Source of the DNA: Kalaharituber pfeilii | Taxonomy: Eukaryota > Ascomycota > Pezizomycetes > Pezizales > Pezizaceae | DNA length: 64,000 nucleotides | Direction: 5' to 3' | Assembly (NCBI GenBank): GCA_015179045.1 | Contig: WHUZ01000058.1 | Coordinates: forward strand, 1 to 64,000 | Shown here: positions 11,731 to 25,121 of the stretch, piece after piece | How the letters are laid out: the number at the start of each line of letters is the position of its first letter | Position numbering within the stretch: the stretch's first letter is position 1 | Position numbers and translations under genes: made by a program | The notes under the pieces: generated by a model | Told to the model about the DNA's origin: nothing | The model's input: the letters and a program-made list of their open reading frames with translations, nothing else | The model's database searches: none

Positions 11731-13522
11731 TCCAGTTCCTCAGTTCCAGAATTCAAATCATGCAAGTGTAGGTAGCTGAATTCAGCGGCAGCCCAATCGA
11801 AGAAGGCTCGTAAAATTTTAGCGCTATAGCGCATATTCCATTTAGAAGGAGTCCATGAGGCCAGCCAGGGGCAGCACAATGGAAATTTGAGGTAAATCTT
11901 TGATCAAAGATTATGACCTCATTCGTGAAGCAGGCGGGAGTGTTTTCTGATTTAAAGCGAGACGAAGGCGGTAGTTCTGGAAATTTGAGGTAGATCTTAT
12001 GTCGCAAGATCATTACGTTTCCATTAGACTGTTATCTTGGCCAAGGTGTGGGACCTCTTGAAGCTTGAGGTAGATCTCTGTTAGAAGAAACATGAGATCA
12101 TCCATGGAGCGAGTCAGACTGTAATCGAGCTTCCAGATTGGATTCTGTAGGTGTAGAGATGTGAATCAGATAATAGTCAGAAAATTCTTGCACAAAACCA
12201 AGGGAGGATATATGCATACCTTCCTGTTTTTATGAATACTGGGAGCCAGGGACCCAATGGATAGGTGATTGCCAGCGGCCTGGGCAATAGTTTGGTGAGA
12301 ACTTCAAGTGGGGGGCATCTTCAAGTGGGGGGCATCTGTACGTGATTCATACTATGGTGGTAGGGACTCGACGGCTGATGTGGGTTTCGGAGGGTGAAGA
12401 GAAGAAAGAGAGGGCAGAAGGGGGACAGCGGGAGCATTGTATAGCCCTTGGGACGGTCTATCGAAGAACAGTGCGTTAGGGCAAGTTAGGGCAAATTTTT
12501 GTTGAAAATGCTGGCTAGTGTGGGTGGTGCGAGCCTATTATTTTGTGCGTTAGCGTTTCTTCCCGTTTCCATCCGAGTAGTCAAATCCCGCTTACGGCAA
12601 GCTGCATGCTTGATGATCAGTTGTAAAATCCGGATTCCACAAAATCTTGTAACGGAGCTCCGCCGGGTGTTTCATGCCCACCATCATAGGGCCATTAGCC
12701 CCATCCATATAGCCGAGATCATCATTGCTAAGGTTCTGGGATCGTGGCTCCAGCAGCAAGAACCTGGTAATGGGTGGCCTTTTCTATAATCAACGGCTAG
12801 ATAGACCTACCTTTGTAAAGTTAATCACGATAGAATCATATCACATGTGTATCCTACATTCATCAACAATGGAATACCTCGGACAACAACATTGTTCCTC
12901 TCTCTGGAGAGAAATTGCTCAACCTTTTCTATGTAGCCACTATATGCTGGTGCTATCGATACCTACCCCCTTTGCAGCTGCACGAAATTTCTAGAGCCTT
13001 GCCTAGCACTGAATCTGGGATGTAACAATTTCCCAATCTAACTTAAAAGAAACTAAGTGTGCAGCTGCACAAATTCGATTGCGCTAGGAATTGCGGACTA
13101 GACCAAAGTTGGAAGGCAGATTCCTGCTGCTCCATGCTGCTTGTGTCAACGTTCATTTCAACAATGAAATGTACATGAATCGAGAAGCGGTGAGTGATTC
13201 ATTTAGCAATCATAGCATTGAATGCTGAGTGAAGATCCCTATTGGGTGTAAGACATTATGTTATCTAAGTAAACCAGCATGACGTGATGATGGGACTTCA
13301 TCATTTCTAATCAACATGTGATCTGCATCTCAACAGAAAACATTCACCCTTCAATGGACGATGAGTAGATCGCTCTGAGACAAGATGTCGCACCCAAAAC
13401 CATTCATTTTGCGTTACTGTACCCCCCTCCATTACTTTATCATCATCAAGCACAAATTCAAAGGGGTAAGGTCGGTGTTGCCCCCCTCAAACAAACAACC
13501 ACCACCACCACCGCCCAACCTT
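11729..13522. other. Intergenic, no gene recognised
   Basis: A 96-codon ORF at 12499-12789 (+) has an ATG and a hydrophobic start but no recognisable family. A 23-bp stretch with the core cttcaagtggggggcatc is doubled near 12300. Nothing else supportable. Confidence 0.45.
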
Positions 13523-13534
13523 GACCCTCTGTCT

Positions 13535-13634
13535 CTAAGCCTGCCTCCGGGCTTTGAGGGTCTAGACCCAGGGGCCCTGCCTTGGCGAACAGCTGCATGC
13601 GGGGTTACGTGAAATAAAAAAAAAAAAAAAAAAA
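13535..13634 (+). mobile_element. LINE A 3'-end fragment, 100 bp, with TSD
   Basis: Flanked by the 12-bp duplication GACCCTCTGTCT (13523-13534 and 13635-13646). The body matches the last bases of LINE A (CTAAGCCTGCCTCC, GGGTCTAGACCC) followed by the type 1 tail and about 18 A. A severely 5'-truncated insertion of the LINE A family. Confidence 0.93.
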
Positions 13635-13649
13635 GACCCTCTGTCTAAC

Positions 13650-16600
13650 TCTCCTCTCCGCTCTCCCTCCTTCCAATTTCTCGAGGCGCCTCTTCATCCT
13701 CCCGCGCATAGTTACAAAGGAGACAATGGAAAATGACAGAAGATGATAGAAAATAACGACATCCCTCTCCCTAGATGCAATGCCAGCATGCACAGAATTC
13801 AAACCATGACCCCTAGGCACCCATTCTACCTCCTTCGCATCATCACTGTTCAATCCTCTCATCCAGTACTCTCATAACCATACCTTGCATAATCTCCTTT
13901 CAGGTCGGATCTGGGTAAATGCGTTACCACTGGATTCTTGTCTCTATTGTCCCAATCTCTTGCACGATACCATTGATCAGGATTGAATTGTGGGGTGGGG
14001 CGAGAGTTATAGTTAGAGGTATGTTCTTAAATTGTTCAGTCTATGGCAAATTACATGATGAATCAAGCTCAGAACTAGAAATAAATTCTTTGCTATAGTT
14101 CAGCACCGCCCAGTTTTGTCCCTTCCAATTGGGGGCTGTGACTATGCCCCTTGATCTTATCCCTATCTTCCAAGCGTCTCAACTCTCCCTACTAACATAT
14201 CTTTCACACCGTTCAGGCTGCAGTTTGGATAGGCCTCATACAACGTTAGACATAATTTTTGCACAGGCTGATGTTTGGATAGTGGTATGTGATTGGCACT
14301 ATGTCATTCCTAATATGCATGGCTAGTACTGTGAACTAAATATAATACAAGTGAACTTTATAGACATGAATACAGGTGGAGACTCCAGATTTCCATGGTT
14401 TCTGCGACATAATCTGTTCCGTTTGTGGCGAGCCCGTGCAACGTTCACTTTCGAACCAACCTAACACACTCCCGTATTCCTTTTTCGCGTCACCCGCCAT
14501 TACACATACGTATCATAGCCTAGGGTTGCCTACCACAGATGAAATCCGTTATTACCATCCTTGTTGCTTCCAACATATTCACCCATCCGCCGCCCACAGG
14601 CTCTGGCTCTCAGCATACTTGACCGGGATTTCCAGAGCCAACTTTGTCCTGCGTAAGCTTTGTTGAGCATTCAAACCCACGAACAGCAACAGCAACAAGT
14701 CACCGCTGCGGTTTCTTCTCGCAGCATAGTTCCTTGAGTGGGAATGGTAATCTTTGATCTGGGGTAGTGGAGCAGAGGGAGAGGTGTAGAGGAGGTAAAG
14801 AAATACGCAATTTAATCTCGAGGGTATTTGGAGGTGGTTGGATGCTTTCTTGTAAATTCTTTTATGCCTCCGCCCAAATACAGAAACTGTGTTGATTGCT
14901 ACAAAGTCTTCACTGTGCATGTAGTGGTACGTGATATCTTGGGTGCTGCAATATCTGTGCAAGGCATTTACATCTAATGTCCGTGATTCTTCAGCTCATT
15001 CCGGATCGCTCTACTTTCATATACGCCCCCATTCAGCCACGCAAAGCAGAACAACGAGAAACGACAAGGTCATGAGCCATGATGTTCATTACAAGCAGTA
15101 TTACAGACAGAACATAGAACCCGCCAAAAAAAGCAACCAAAGTCAACGCCAACCTCTCTCCTACTCGCCGAGGACAAACCCGCAGTGCGCCATCTTCCTC
15201 CGTACTTAACCCTCGCCAGCGTTTGGAACTTCTTTTCTTTGCCGAGCTGGTTCTGTCCCTCCTCAAGCAGCCCTCTTCCTCCGCCATCGAATCCCGGTGC
15301 AATAATCCTTCCCTTGGACTTTTTGCAACTTCTAGCCTATTGGACATTCCCTGGCTCTTCCTTGACGCTATCCCATATACTGCAATGCATCGATACAATC
15401 ATGTCGCAACCTGTGAAGCTACTCCATAATATCCTCTCACTATTCTGCATGTGAAAATCTGCGTTACATATCTCCCTCAATTTTAACCGCACTGTCACAC
15501 TGACCCTCCCCTTTCAGCTTCTAAAGCTCCAGTCAACTCTCCTCCTCATTCTGGATTTTGCCCAGCACCGACCCAGCATTTTTTCTTTTTTCTTGGTGTG
15601 TACAAGTTTGTGTACAAGTACATCTCGGCTTAAATTTATCCGCAATTATATCGCTCAAACACGACATCAAAATTGCGCAGTTCTATTGCATCTCAGTTCT
15701 AACAATTGGGGATGTATATACTAACCTCCGTCCTTCACCATTACCCTCAGCACCACCCTCAGAATTCTCATTACCCTCCCCTCAGTCATGGCTGCGTTCA
15801 AAAAAAAAACAAACTTACACATCAGGTCACCATGCCTGGGTATACGGAGAAGAAAGACACCAGTACTCTCGTGGATTACACTGCCTCTTCGTCATCGAAC
15901 AAGCGTGGAGGGCCCCTATTAACTGCGAGAGTATCCGGGGAAAGCAAAAAGGTCAAAGCTCGCTTCTGTGGATTTCCCGTCCAGGAACTAATATCGATAT
16001 ATTGAGAAGCAGCGAGCCGCTCAACGGTTTCACCATGCGGCGACGGGTCACTCCCCAAAGCTACCGCAGAGACTACGTACTAAGCAACTGAGCTCAAAGC
16101 TAGTTCATGCCCCCTGCCGGAAGCTCACCACTCACTGACTTCTACCCGCGGTCTGTTGACTCTAGGATCTCCCTCGCTGCCTTTCATTCCCCATCTCCCG
16201 TTCCCGGGAGGGTTCCCATTATCTACTGCCTTCCTAGCCTTCTCCACCGTTAGCACTTTTGCCATGGGTTAGGTTACCGGGATATGATGCGGCTTCTATA
16301 TGCAGTCGATAAATGACGAGACATCTTATCCCACCTAAGTCCCGATCGTTCCCGTAAAGATATCGCAACATATTGAATCGGAAATAGAAAGTTGAGGACA
16401 GCATAGGGAGCCACTACAACCCTCCGAACGGTGGAAAGCCCCGGCACGACATCGGGTAGGCGGAGCCTGCGGGGTCCTTGCTCCAACGAGGTCTGAATTG
16501 TATAGCTCTTGAACCGCTGCATCTCCGCTACTACCCCTCCATTTCCTTATTAGCAGCTTTTTCAGACTTTCCTTAATTTAGATTGACCTCATCTGGTGGC

Positions 16601-16900
16601 GTTGTTTTGCAGGTATTAGAAGAATTTCTCATTCAGAGACTCAGGTACAAGCTTTATCGGTCCAAAATGACTTTGGGTTCCAGTACTTCATGAATGCTCC
16701 AATGATACTTGATCACAATCTCACCTGTTCAATGGAGCACTCAGCATACACATCTACTACCATATGCACAGCAGGATGGGGTTAAGCAAGCAGAGGTTGC
16801 AAAGTGTTTGATGTACGCAAACGTTTCTTCTCACAGGTCGAAAACACGAAAAACTCAGCATCTCCGACCTTTAGGCATGTGGTTTGGCTGGAGGCTTTGT
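13650..16900. other. Gene-poor region, a few unrecognised ORFs
   Basis: No recognisable gene. Candidate small ORFs are 15347-15033 (-) and 15831-16005 (+, 57 codons, hydrophilic, ATG in good context after a run of A). Introns could hide a gene but none could be built. Confidence 0.4.
15033..15347 (-). CDS. Possible small single-pass membrane protein
   Basis: ATG at 15347, 104 codons. The first 70 residues are basic and hydrophilic (RRDRTSSAKKRSSKRWRG). Then follows a hydrophobic stretch, LALTLVAFFGGFYVLSVILL, that could span a membrane, and a short tail. No family recognised; this could be chance. No splice sites or homologue support it. Confidence 0.22.
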   Translation of the reverse strand: MSNRLEVAKSPREGLLHRDSMAEEEGCLRRDRTSSAKKRSSKRWRGLSTEEDGALRVCPRRVGERLALTLVAFFGGFYVLSVILLVMNIMAHDLVVSRCSALRG

Positions 16901-16955
16901 CTTTTTAGAAAAAAATATCACATAAGCCCGCTTACCGCTATTCGCTATGGCAGGG
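16901..16955 (-). mobile_element. Degenerate type 1 tail
   Basis: The plus strand reads an interrupted T/A run, then tatcacataagcccgctta and ctattcgctatggcaggg, an aged reverse complement of the type 1 tail. No target duplication was found. Probably an old tail-only insertion. Confidence 0.65.
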
Positions 16956-18559
16956 TGAGGTCAAATCTCATCCAGTGAGGATAGATATGCTGATCGCTAG
17001 GTGTATAGACAGCCCACCCTTAGAACGAGAAACCTACGATTATATATCAATACCACTTCTCAGTGTGGATGGACTGAGGTCACTACAACTCTTGATGTGA
17101 CCCTGCTCTAAACTATCGGGGCAAAAATCAGCTGCTCAATTCAACACTTACAGGCCCTAAGCAGGGATGTTCCTCTCGGGTTCGACCTTAGATAGTGACG
17201 GCGGAGGGGTTTCAGACGAAGATTTGTGCTTGGGGCTAAAGGTGGTGGGAGGGCGGCGGATGGGGCAGGGAATGGTAGTGTCGCCTCGGGTAGTGGTGTG
17301 AACGCAGCAGGAAATGTAGGGCAGGGGCGAGGCAGCGGGGGTTCCGTTCAGGGGAAGGTGGTGCTGGGAGTGGAAGGGCGCAGGCGACAGGGGGTGGCCT
17401 GGTGGGAGTAAGGAAGGGAGGAGCGGAGGTATAGTCTTCACCGGATCCCGAGCAGCAATTTGGTTAGAAAATACAATGCTGAAATTATTACTGCTACAAT
17501 TTCACCTGCTTCCGACTATCCACCGAGGGATCCCAAGCCAGCCTCCGCCCCTCAAGCCAGTTACCTTCCATCGGAAAAATAGTTCTGCAGTAGTTCATGC
17601 GTTAACCTCTCATTCAATTCATGACTCCAGTGGTGGATCAAACAGGCATCTTGACATACTGTGTGGGGGATTATTTCATGCTGGAAAGAGGGGCATTTGG
17701 ACACCCCTACGGCTATCATTATTTACAGTCCACGGAAGGAAATAAGCACACCAAAACACAAAGGCCTAGCCTACTAGTCTGCAATATTGCAGTCTCACAG
17801 AGACAAGAGACGGCTCAACGTTTTCACATAGCTATCTCAGTTCTTGCAGACTCGGTAAGGCATTCGCCGCGGAAGGAAAGGTGACAATCCACCAACGCCG
17901 GAACTTGTGTTTGTTTATGGAATGTGGATCCGGCAACGGGATGGTATGCGTATTGCAGGGTTGGTATGTGTTACCATCTTCTCTCTTGCAAATTCTTCAC
18001 TATTCCTAAAGGAGGGAGAGCGAGGGGGCATACTGAGATCTAATCATTGATCCATCCGGATTACCTTAAGTCTGCTTAACAATCCCTAAGAATGCTGCAC
18101 TTTATTTGCACTAGCTACAACAACACCCATTGACTGTCGATGACGGGGCTCCTTTGTGCGGAGAAACTTGTGAGATGGAACCCAATCCAACGATAAGGGG
18201 TGGCATTACTGAACACGCAATCAACGCTTGGTGAGTGTCCATTCTCAGATTATTTCAAAAGACTATACCAAGTTCCAGTGAATACCTTTTTTAAATACTC
18301 GCAACATTACACTTCCATCCTCTCCCCGCATCCCGCTCGAGGCTGGTGCTGCAGCAAACCGAAATAATGATATGTTTTGTGCCAATGGGACCATCACAGT
18401 AACAGGTTATGTGGTACAGAATCCTGGAAACATTGCTTTATACGGTCAAGGTAGCGCAGGCGACGTGTTGCGGGGAATTAGCAAGCTTCACAATCTCGGA
18501 GGTGACTTGCCACTCCTCCAGACTGCCTCCACATTTGGACTCTGAAGTATATAGCTACC
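16956..18559. other. Intergenic, no feature
   Basis: No supported gene. GC-rich 17157-17441 has overlapping ORFs on both strands, typical of compositional bias. Confidence 0.45.
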
Positions 18560-18570
18560 ACGCTTTACCA

Positions 18571-18770
18571 AAGACTTGGTCACTCCTCCGAAGAGCAAGG
18601 ACACAGACCCACTTAGAGACATCTTGGAGTGGGCAGGGGCATAGGAGACACACAGGATCTTTTCTTATTCCTTTTCTTCTACCTTCATATGTATCTAATC
18701 TCATGTAACTAATCTCGCCATAGCCCCCAGGGCGGCACGCGAGTAATGATATAAAAAAAAAAAAAAAAAA
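18571..18770 (+). mobile_element. Type 2-tailed retroposon, 200 bp, with TSD
   Basis: Flanked by ACGCTTTACCA (18560-18570 and 18771-18781). Ends in the type 2 tail hairpin (ctcgccatagcccccaggg...gcgag) and about 18 A. The upstream body of about 140 bp does not match the coding part of the ORF1-only elements, so it may be a distinct SINE-like body or a diverged 3' UTR. No Pol III A/B boxes recognised. Confidence 0.88.
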
Positions 18771-18781
18771 ACGCTTTACCA

Positions 18782-21411
18782 CCTCCACCTCCACGAAATG
18801 GGGTTATGAGGCGGAGGGAAATCGACATTCATGAAGCAAGCAATTCCCACAGTGCCATTCCCTTAGAGGCATTTGTCGCGGCGAAGATGACTGGAAGTAC
18901 AAGGACGATCCCAGCAGCTTCTGACAGCCAAAGGGAAATCACCAACATATCCCCTGAATAGGGAAGCGAGCGTGCTCCTGTCCCCATCTGACCTCAAAGG
19001 AATTTCCATTACCCCACATTCTAGGATCTGGTTGCTTTGTCATGCACTTGCACGCACATACCTTCATTCCTGGTGTGACACACAGGGAAAAAGTATTGGG
19101 GTCTGGCAAGCAGCCGTAACTACACCGAGCCGCGAGCACCGGAGTGGTTGGGGTGGGGGGGGATGTTTCCGTTCGAACTTAGCTTTGAATGAACTACTCA
19201 ATCAACCTGTTGCTGCCTGGTGAAACGATGCATGGCAGTTTAACCCTACGCCGCTTGGTGGAACAATCCTTTCATAGATCAGAACACTTTGTGGTGGAGT
19301 CTACACTATCGTTCATGTGAGGGAAAGGGTTTTTCCGCGTGATTCGCGGCCAACCCTTCGTACCCTTGGATTCCTTGAGCTTTCGGAAACAATAGAAACA
19401 TGGGGACTGGATTTTATCCGGCTCGAGATGGCAGGAGAGGAATTCTGGTATTAGTGAGGACCGTACGAGAGATCTCCGGCTTACTCAACTTTATGGCCTC
19501 CGATGAGCTTCCTCCATACGCTCTCGCACTTGTCTTGGACGTGTCAGGGTGATCTTTAAAGTTCTAATGAGCTGGCATGACGTTGCACTGTGGCGGTGTA
19601 CGCTGTTACTGCAGGGGGAGCTGCGATGAGCACGGGGGGGTGGGGTTGATGCCGGGATTGCGCTGTTGCTGAAAGAGAGGGGGGGGGGGGGTTGTATCCT
19701 GTATATATGTGAGAAGGGGCAGGACGGAGGTTCTGCTCCCATCAACCTACACTGGCAAAACAGAAGTTCTCTCTTGTTGAAGAAAGGTTCTCCCACAGCA
19801 CCTTGCTAGTATTTAGAATTCATGCTGACAATTTTCAGCTTTCTCACTTGATCTACTCGGATAGTTTATATGAATTTAACCTGAATTACGCGCTCAAAAT
19901 ATGTGGAAATGCGCCTGATAAAGCAGGGTTTGATGGTTAGGAACCCCGGCATCTGGAGACCATGGTGGGAAAAAACTTCAATTAAGATGAATTCCATTAT
20001 TTCCCACGGTACATGATACCCTATGCATTTTACTAGGAACGGACTTCGTTATCTACTCCCGGAGAGTGCGGCAACTCTTTTGTGGATACCTTCAAAGTCG
20101 CACTTATGAATACCGTAGTCGGTGTAACCGCAAATGGGGCCAGACCTGCAAAGGCAAAGAATTTACTACAAGTCCACAAAGAGGAGGCACCATGCCTCCA
20201 GCTAGTGGGTTGGTTCCTCTCTGGTATTCAACCCATTCGCAAACTCTCTCACGTTTTTTGCCGCCAATGGATGGGTCTAATTTCAAAATATAATGAGCTG
20301 GGCGCGTGGTGGCTTATACCGAGACACTCTCAAAGGGAATGAAATGCCTGCTGAGGGCGCTTTCCGGATTTACCTTGGGACAACAGGCTTGCCGCGTATC
20401 CTCCGTGCTCAACTAGCTTGGGCACCCTCCAGACACCACGGAGACTGACCGGAGCAATGCTAAGCCTTCAACAGACTCAGCACAGGGGCATTCGGTGAGA
20501 TTGGTTCACACCAGGACCACTATATGCCCCGCGCCATTCTCTCCGGGCTCAGGGAGACCGTCGTAATCAGAATTCTAACTCGACATGACTGACCTCTAAC
20601 CAGCCTGTGTGACATGGTCCCCCCCCACCTGCTCTCCCGTTGTGTCCGGTACTGCTGCGGCGCTCCCTTTCATACGTTCAGGCTAAATATGGCTGACAAA
20701 AAACTCCAGATCTGCGCATTTATACTCTTTAGATACACGTGCCCCGAGGCCCAGGGGTGTACATACTCCGACGATATAACTACTCCGAAGATATACTCCG
20801 AAGAGGAAAGACCGGGGTTTCTGAAAATCGACTGCTCTCGTAATGCCAACACATTGCATAACTCCCATCCTGCTAGACGATCACCAAATACTTAAGCTTG
20901 CCACTCTTCCAACGCCTGGTGGCTCAGCTGAGATAAAGCCGCCAGATTTGAGCAACTTCATGGTATATATCATTGAAGGTATGAGGGTAACCTCAAAGCC
21001 CCACCTCACGACTTCTTACAAAGCGTTCTCATCTGGATATATGGAGAGCAGAAGCTAAAAGCAGATCCATTCCTCTTTGGGCCCACAGGCATCAGTGTTA
21101 CCGTGATCGTTATAACTAGTAGAACCGCCCCTTTCGACCTAGCTCCGGATTTTGGTACCAAGAACATCAACTGCTTATCCGTTGCCCCTCCGTGGACCTT
21201 ATTCCTATGGGCACCAATAAGGAATCAATTGGATGGATATCTTGCACATATGCACTGTGCTTTTACCCGAGATTTACCAATGGCAGTGCTCGAATGCTGA
21301 TTTGCTAGTAAGTATTCAGGAATTTCTGTCTTCTTACTTTGTTCTTCTGGTACACGTATCCGGACATGATGGACGTTAGCACAGTTTTAAGTAGCTACCT
21401 ACAAAATCGAT
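18782..21411. other. Intergenic, no gene recognised
   Basis: Only short ORFs without family signatures. A G-run with a C-rich opposite strand lies near 19670-19690. Nothing supportable. Confidence 0.45.
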
Positions 21412-21790
21412 TTAAATACCATCCAGAACGCAACCAAGATTTCCGCACCCCTCCACTGGAAGGCGTCCACTACCTCCCTCAACACGGGCCCTGCCACTCG
21501 CCACCTCTTCAACTCCTCTCCACTTCAGGCACTTGAACCCCGCCATACAATGCGACGCTGGCTCTTCAACTTCCTCGCACAGTCTACAGTCGCTCTCCGG
21601 TGCCTCCCAATCCTCTTGAACCAGCTCCCCCATGGTCCTGCTCTGTTCACCGTGGGAATAAGGCCCCTCAATGCCTTCCCACCCACCATGTCCACTGCTT
21701 TCAATCTCGCCACCACGTGTCTAGTTTCTCTCGGTTCTGCGATACTTGCTGCCGAATTCCGTCCTATATTAGACTGACGAGGACTCGCCA
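21412..21790 (-). pseudogene. Possible LINE C-terminal Cys/His fragment
   Basis: In one minus-strand frame (about 21640-21412) the peptide reads MGELVQEDWEAPESD, then CRLCEEVEEPASHC: a CxxC...HC cluster of the sort seen after the RNase H domain of LINEs. It is unlike LINE A or C in detail, so it would be a different family. No tail or target duplication was found. Short and degraded, hence only a suggestion. Confidence 0.35.
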
Positions 21791-22837
21791 ATAGGATACT
21801 GACTTCCTACACCTACGGGCGACCCTTCATGTCCATAACTACTTCTCCCCAACGGCCTTTTTGCCTCGAACCTCGCGAGCAGCACTCCTCCGACTGGGCT
21901 TTGGGATGGTGCGAGGTAAAATGATGTTTATAAGGTTGCCATAGCTGCACGGAGGGTTGTTACCACAACTCTCGACGTATCCATTCATTATATTCGTTTC
22001 TGGTGGCTTCTACTAACATTTCGTTTCGCTCTTGCCGCGTGTTCCGGAATCCGGAAAATGCTGTACACATTATGTTTTAACCGCATCTCATTTCATCCTA
22101 TCACTTTCCTCGTTTACGACAACCCCGATGCTGGTGTGAGCATAGTGGCGACTTTCCAACACCGTTTAATGCATTTGCAGGCAGTTGGGGCTCTCCTTCC
22201 AGAAAGGTATTTGTTTCCTGGCGATAGCGGGAACTAAATCCGTTGGTTAGCTACTGTTATGCTAACTTCAGCTACTGAAGAGCCTACCCCTTCGATCAAA
22301 TTCGCTGCTGAAGAGCCCAGTATTGGCAAACATTCACAGACTGCTGCACTCTACACCATCCCAAGCAGCACCTTTTACCACGACGTACCCTTTATCGAAC
22401 CGTGTTATAATTAGGAACCCGAAAGTCAACATGACCCTTCCGCAACCAGCCAAATTAGGATTTCCAGCAGGAGCGAGCTTCAACTCCCCCCCCAGTTTGA
22501 TTCAGCTATCCCAAAAAATCGATAAAATATCACTTTGAAGAAACATTAGATATTCTCCACCAAAGTACGTGCTACTTTCCACACCATGTGTCTTCTTGCG
22601 CATTTAACTTCCCGACACTGAAATTGAAGACAGATATTGGGTCGCTGCAATTGATGTGCGGTCATGTGCGGTCAGGCCAATTGTGCAGATTGAGGGTAAT
22701 GGTTGTCGTTTGGTTTGTTTTTTGCTTGGGGGGGAGGGGGGGAGGGGTCATTACCCGTACGCAATGCAGCCCTACTAGGCCGGTTATGATGCATAGCTGA
22801 CCTGCGAGGATGCTATATACTCAATACAGATCCCTAC
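21791..22837. other. Intergenic, no feature
   Basis: No supported gene or repeat. Confidence 0.45.
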
Positions 22838-22848
22838 ACAGCCTAGCC

Positions 22849-22909
22849 GCCCTGCCATGGCGAATAGCTGCAAGCGGGGTTACGTGAAATAAAAATCAAA
22901 AAAATCAAA
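22849..22909 (+). mobile_element. Tail-only retroposon insertion (type 1), 61 bp
   Basis: Flanked by ACAGCCTAGCC (22838-22848 and 22910-22920). The insert is only the type 1 tail (gccctgccatggcgaatagc...gtgaaat) followed by a patterned A-rich end, AAAAATCAAAAAAATC, instead of pure poly-A. Confidence 0.92.
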
Positions 22910-22920
22910 ACAGCCTAGCC

Positions 22921-25108
22921 TTCGCCACAGAGCCCCCTACGAACTCTCTGTCTCTGTCGACCCCCTTTTCCTTGTCAGCCAGTACGTTAGTTTCTCCCAC
23001 TCAGTGCCCGTGAGTCCCACCATCACTCCCCATCTCGTGACCTGCTGCCGACCTCCCATTTACCTTCCACGGCGCCACATTCTCAGCCCTCCACCGTACC
23101 GGCAGCTTCGAACCCCGCGTAATATTCTCAATCAGACAACCAGAACAAACAGATGCGAGAGTACTTCCCAATCGGGATAATGGGAGAATCTTATTCAATG
23201 AGCTTAAGAACATATCACACGAGGCTGAAACCAGCGAGATGAGATTGGCGGAGCTCCCAAAAAATGGAAGAACGAGTCTACACATGAAAGGTCTTGAGAG
23301 GTCGCAGAACCTACTCAATGGAGATCGTCAAGCAAAGAATAGGAGTCAGTGGCGGGACTTACTACTTCATTCAACAGGGGCAATTTCCTTTCACCCTTTT
23401 CCATAATCTGAAAGAGTGGCCGCGCTCGGAAATGACAGCTATGCTAGCTGCCTCCCCTCAGAAAGGCTAAACATAATCCTCAGGGATACGACAGCCCAGC
23501 CAAGGCGGCAACAGGGTAGAATTTATCAATAAAACAAACCATATATACGAAAATAACAACGGGTTATCCTGGCAATCATACATCACGGGGCCCCGAAACA
23601 ATACAGTCCAGCTTTTGTTTACTTCTGCCGGGAACGCCTTCTTCCTCGCCGCATGTGTAAGATATATGAGAATCGACGCGGCTCTAACTTCAATACCATT
23701 GCATAGGGGCGGGGAGGGGGTTGTTAACTCAATCACCAGACACAACAACATTCCATTTTAACGAAAAGCACACATCAATTCAGAAAATTCAGAAATGAAA
23801 TAGGCCGCTTAAGCCAATCAACAAATTTCAAATCCCCCACCTTTCAAGTCGCTAAAGCAGAACTCCGAACATCACCACAACGTATATCCATTCCAGGTTT
23901 CCCTTTTATACTACCCCCCCCTATGCACGACGGAACGTACAGTATGGATTATCTACACAGAACAAAGGGAACATTTTCGCTATCCAAACGTCTATATGTA
24001 CATGCAGCTACATATTGGAAGAAAAAAAATGGGAAATGCCTGCGGTGAGCCCCCGATTCCAATTCCCAAGAGAGAGAGAAAAAGAGTTGACATGCGTTGT
24101 GTTGAATACATCCACAGCTGACCAATAGAAGCTTGTGCCAATGCGGTTTTTTTTTTCTTCCTGCTATTTCCCCAGCTCCAAATAACCTCGACGCCAATAG
24201 AAGCAGCAACACCCTCAGGGCCGCGGCCATTCCTCTAGATGCGGCCGCGGCGCTTTCCTGCCGACGTCCAACGGCGCCTCCCCTGCGTGCTCCACTGCGT
24301 ACGGGTCTGCACCAGCGTACAGAAGCAACCGCTGTATTGACTTCTTCTCTGGAGAAGACCGTCGCCACCAACCCCTCCCTCATCCAACGTCTTGGAATGC
24401 GGTGAAGAGAGAAGGGACAGGAGCACGACGGTAATATACCAAGCTGCATGAAGGTAACAGCTTTACCCACAACGTACTAGTTCTACGCCCTTTCTTTTGT
24501 CTTTCTTTGTTTGCCCCTTTTGTAGGGCGCTGATTTTGTTTTTTACTTTATAGCCCACCCCAGCTCAAAAGACCACCAGCCAAATTTTTACAGTTCATTG
24601 TACGCGGTAAAGTGCTGGATTTTACACCAGTCGGATTTTGCGACCTCTGTTTATTTTCGAAATTCCTTGCATTTCGGGGTTTGCCATCGTAACAAATTCT
24701 GTCAAACTCCAGATGCGATCAGATAGAGAAACTATCAATGTCAGAGTGTTTTTCACAATTTTTCAGTTGCTTGTATAGCTTCACAAACCACCTTGTCCAT
24801 TCACTTGCGATCATAATTTTCGCTGTCACTGCGTGCAGTCTTGTAGCTTTGCTGTACCTGTTTCGATATAATGAACAAGAGAATGCGGAACTTTTGTGAT
24901 ACGAAAAAGGCACTTACTTACTTAGACTGTACCTATGTAGCCCTTGGTGCTAGCCTACAATACGTGGTCCGCGCCAATTATGAAGGCTTTAATTGCTACT
25001 AAATAGGTTTGGACAGAGCCCCATTCAGCCTGGAGTTCAGGATCCTAGCCCTACGACTGCAGAAAATCGGGGTCAGAATTCCAATGTATCAGCTGGCCAG
25101 CCTCTACC
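22921..25108. other. Gene-poor region
   Basis: ORFs on opposite strands overlap around 23949-24470 in GC-rich sequence; neither shows a family signature. No gene supported. Confidence 0.45.
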
Positions 25109-25121
25109 TCCGTTCGCTATC

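Noticed and set aside
19660..19700. G-run as a possible quadruplex regulator
   Set aside because: A single homopolymer run without spaced G-tracts; no gene nearby.
23949..24470. 173-codon minus-strand ORF with leucine-rich stretch
   Set aside because: Overlaps a plus-strand ORF in GC-rich DNA, no family signature, poly-F from an A-run.
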